Shown here piece after piece: positions 63,632 through 64,000 of a stretch of 64,000 nucleotides of DNA. How positions within the stretch are numbered: position 1 is the stretch's first letter; the number at the start of each line of letters is the position of its first letter. The notes under the pieces were generated by a model. The model searched no databases. It was not told the DNA's origin and was given only the letters and a program-made list of their open reading frames with translations. The position numbers and the translations under genes are program-made. Origin of the DNA: Knoellia remsis. Lineage in GTDB: Bacteria; Actinomycetota; Actinomycetes; Actinomycetales; Dermatophilaceae. The stretch covers positions 1 through 64,000 of the forward strand of contig NZ_PVTI01000005.1 in NCBI RefSeq assembly GCF_003002895.1. Reading direction: 5' to 3'.

Positions 63632-64000
63632 ATGGTCCCCATGACCACGCTGGCCCTCGCGGCGCTCCCGGCCGACATCCCGAGCCCGACGACGGGAGCG
63701 ATCAACCTCGGCCCGTTCCCGATCCGCGGGTACGCGCTGTGCATCCTCCTCGGCATCGTCGTCGCCGTGTGGATCACCGACCGCAGGATGCGCACGCGCG
63801 GAGGTGAGCCGGGGCAGGTGCTCGACGTCGCGGCATACGCGGTCGTCGCCGGGATCATCGGCGGCCGGCTCTACCACGTCATCACGACGCCCGACCCGTA
63901 CTGGGGGCCGGACGGCAACCCGGTCGACGCGCTCAAGATCTGGCAGGGCGGCCTGGGCATCTGGGGCGCCATCGCCCTCGGCGCGCTCGGCGCCTGGATC
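63632..64000 (+). CDS. lgt: prolipoprotein diacylglyceryl transferase, 5' part
   Basis: Attaches diacylglycerol to lipobox cysteines, needed for lipoproteins such as the siderophore-binding protein in this window. 123 codons are inside the window, with no stop before the edge. Visible features: INLGPFPIRGYALCILLG first helix, GGRLYHVITTPDPYWG and LKIWQGGLGIWGA, both Lgt signatures. The ATG at 63632 is 5 bases after GGAGG; 63629 and 63641 are alternatives. Confidence 0.92.
   Translation, partial: MVPMTTLALAALPADIPSPTTGAINLGPFPIRGYALCILLGIVVAVWITDRRMRTRGGEPGQVLDVAAYAVVAGIIGGRLYHVITTPDPYWGPDGNPVDALKIWQGGLGIWGAIALGALGAWI

Overview
The window is about 72% G+C and almost fully coding, with GTG and TTG starts, many 4-bp start/stop overlaps (ATGA, GTGA) and actinobacterial hallmarks: mIHF, an FMN-riboswitch rib operon with PnuC, PyrR-type leaders, an IdeR/DtxR iron box, an HGxxPAAW protein in the trp operon and a PriA without Walker A. 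I infer a Micrococcales chromosome, most likely Intrasporangiaceae. Most of it is conserved housekeeping backbone.

Layout: (1) 1-91, start of a leftward gene behind a LexA-type box. (2) 462-6376, alaS-ruvX-mltG-aroE-prepilin peptidase. (3) 6417-10475, leftward membrane protein, DUF1905 and two siderophore permeases, divergent from a siderophore-binding lipoprotein across an IdeR box. (4) 10578-13437, aroC-aroK-aroB, completing with aroE a shikimate set. (5) 13478-19496, a frameshifted acetyltransferase, FMN-binding glutamate-synthase-like protein, intradiol-dioxygenase-like protein, NYN protein, efp-nusB, an acetyltransferase and a FitAB/VapBC-like module. (6) 20044-34605, pyrimidine operon pyrR-pyrB-pyrC-carA // carB-pyrK-pyrD-pyrF, split by a lower-GC five-gene ABC-exporter cassette (24219-28412). 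A second PyrR-binding leader stands before carB. (7) 34732-41470, mihF-gmk-rpoZ-coaBC-metK-hydrolase-priA. (8) 41644-46172, excalibur protein, fmt-rsmB-rpe-pentapeptide protein. (9) 46391-52413, FMN riboswitch, ribD-ribE-pnuC-ribBA-ribH, hisE-hisG, PH-like protein. (10) 52426-56110, VapBC, a kinase-MFS fusion and a FUSC protein, lying between two his gene blocks. (11) 56137-64000, hisF, TIGR03085-like protein, hisI, trpE, Trp-operon membrane protein, HGxxPAAW protein, trpC-trpB-trpA and the 5' part of lgt.

Three DNA-level signals cut across the genes. The word GTATGCC/GGCATAC is strongly over-represented in all codon phases and between genes. Many genes have a TAnnnT -10 box exactly 6-7 nt before the start codon (leaderless mRNAs), and at four places that box contains the TAG stop codon of the gene before it. 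Small repeats sit between genes (two arrays of the word GGCAATCAGT) and, in coaBC, inside a coding sequence.

The cassette in the pyr operon, with PyrR control re-established behind it, is the most likely undescribed system here: a secreted small protein, a membrane-tethered propeller-like protein and an ABC-2 exporter. All functions come from reading motifs by eye; no database search was possible.
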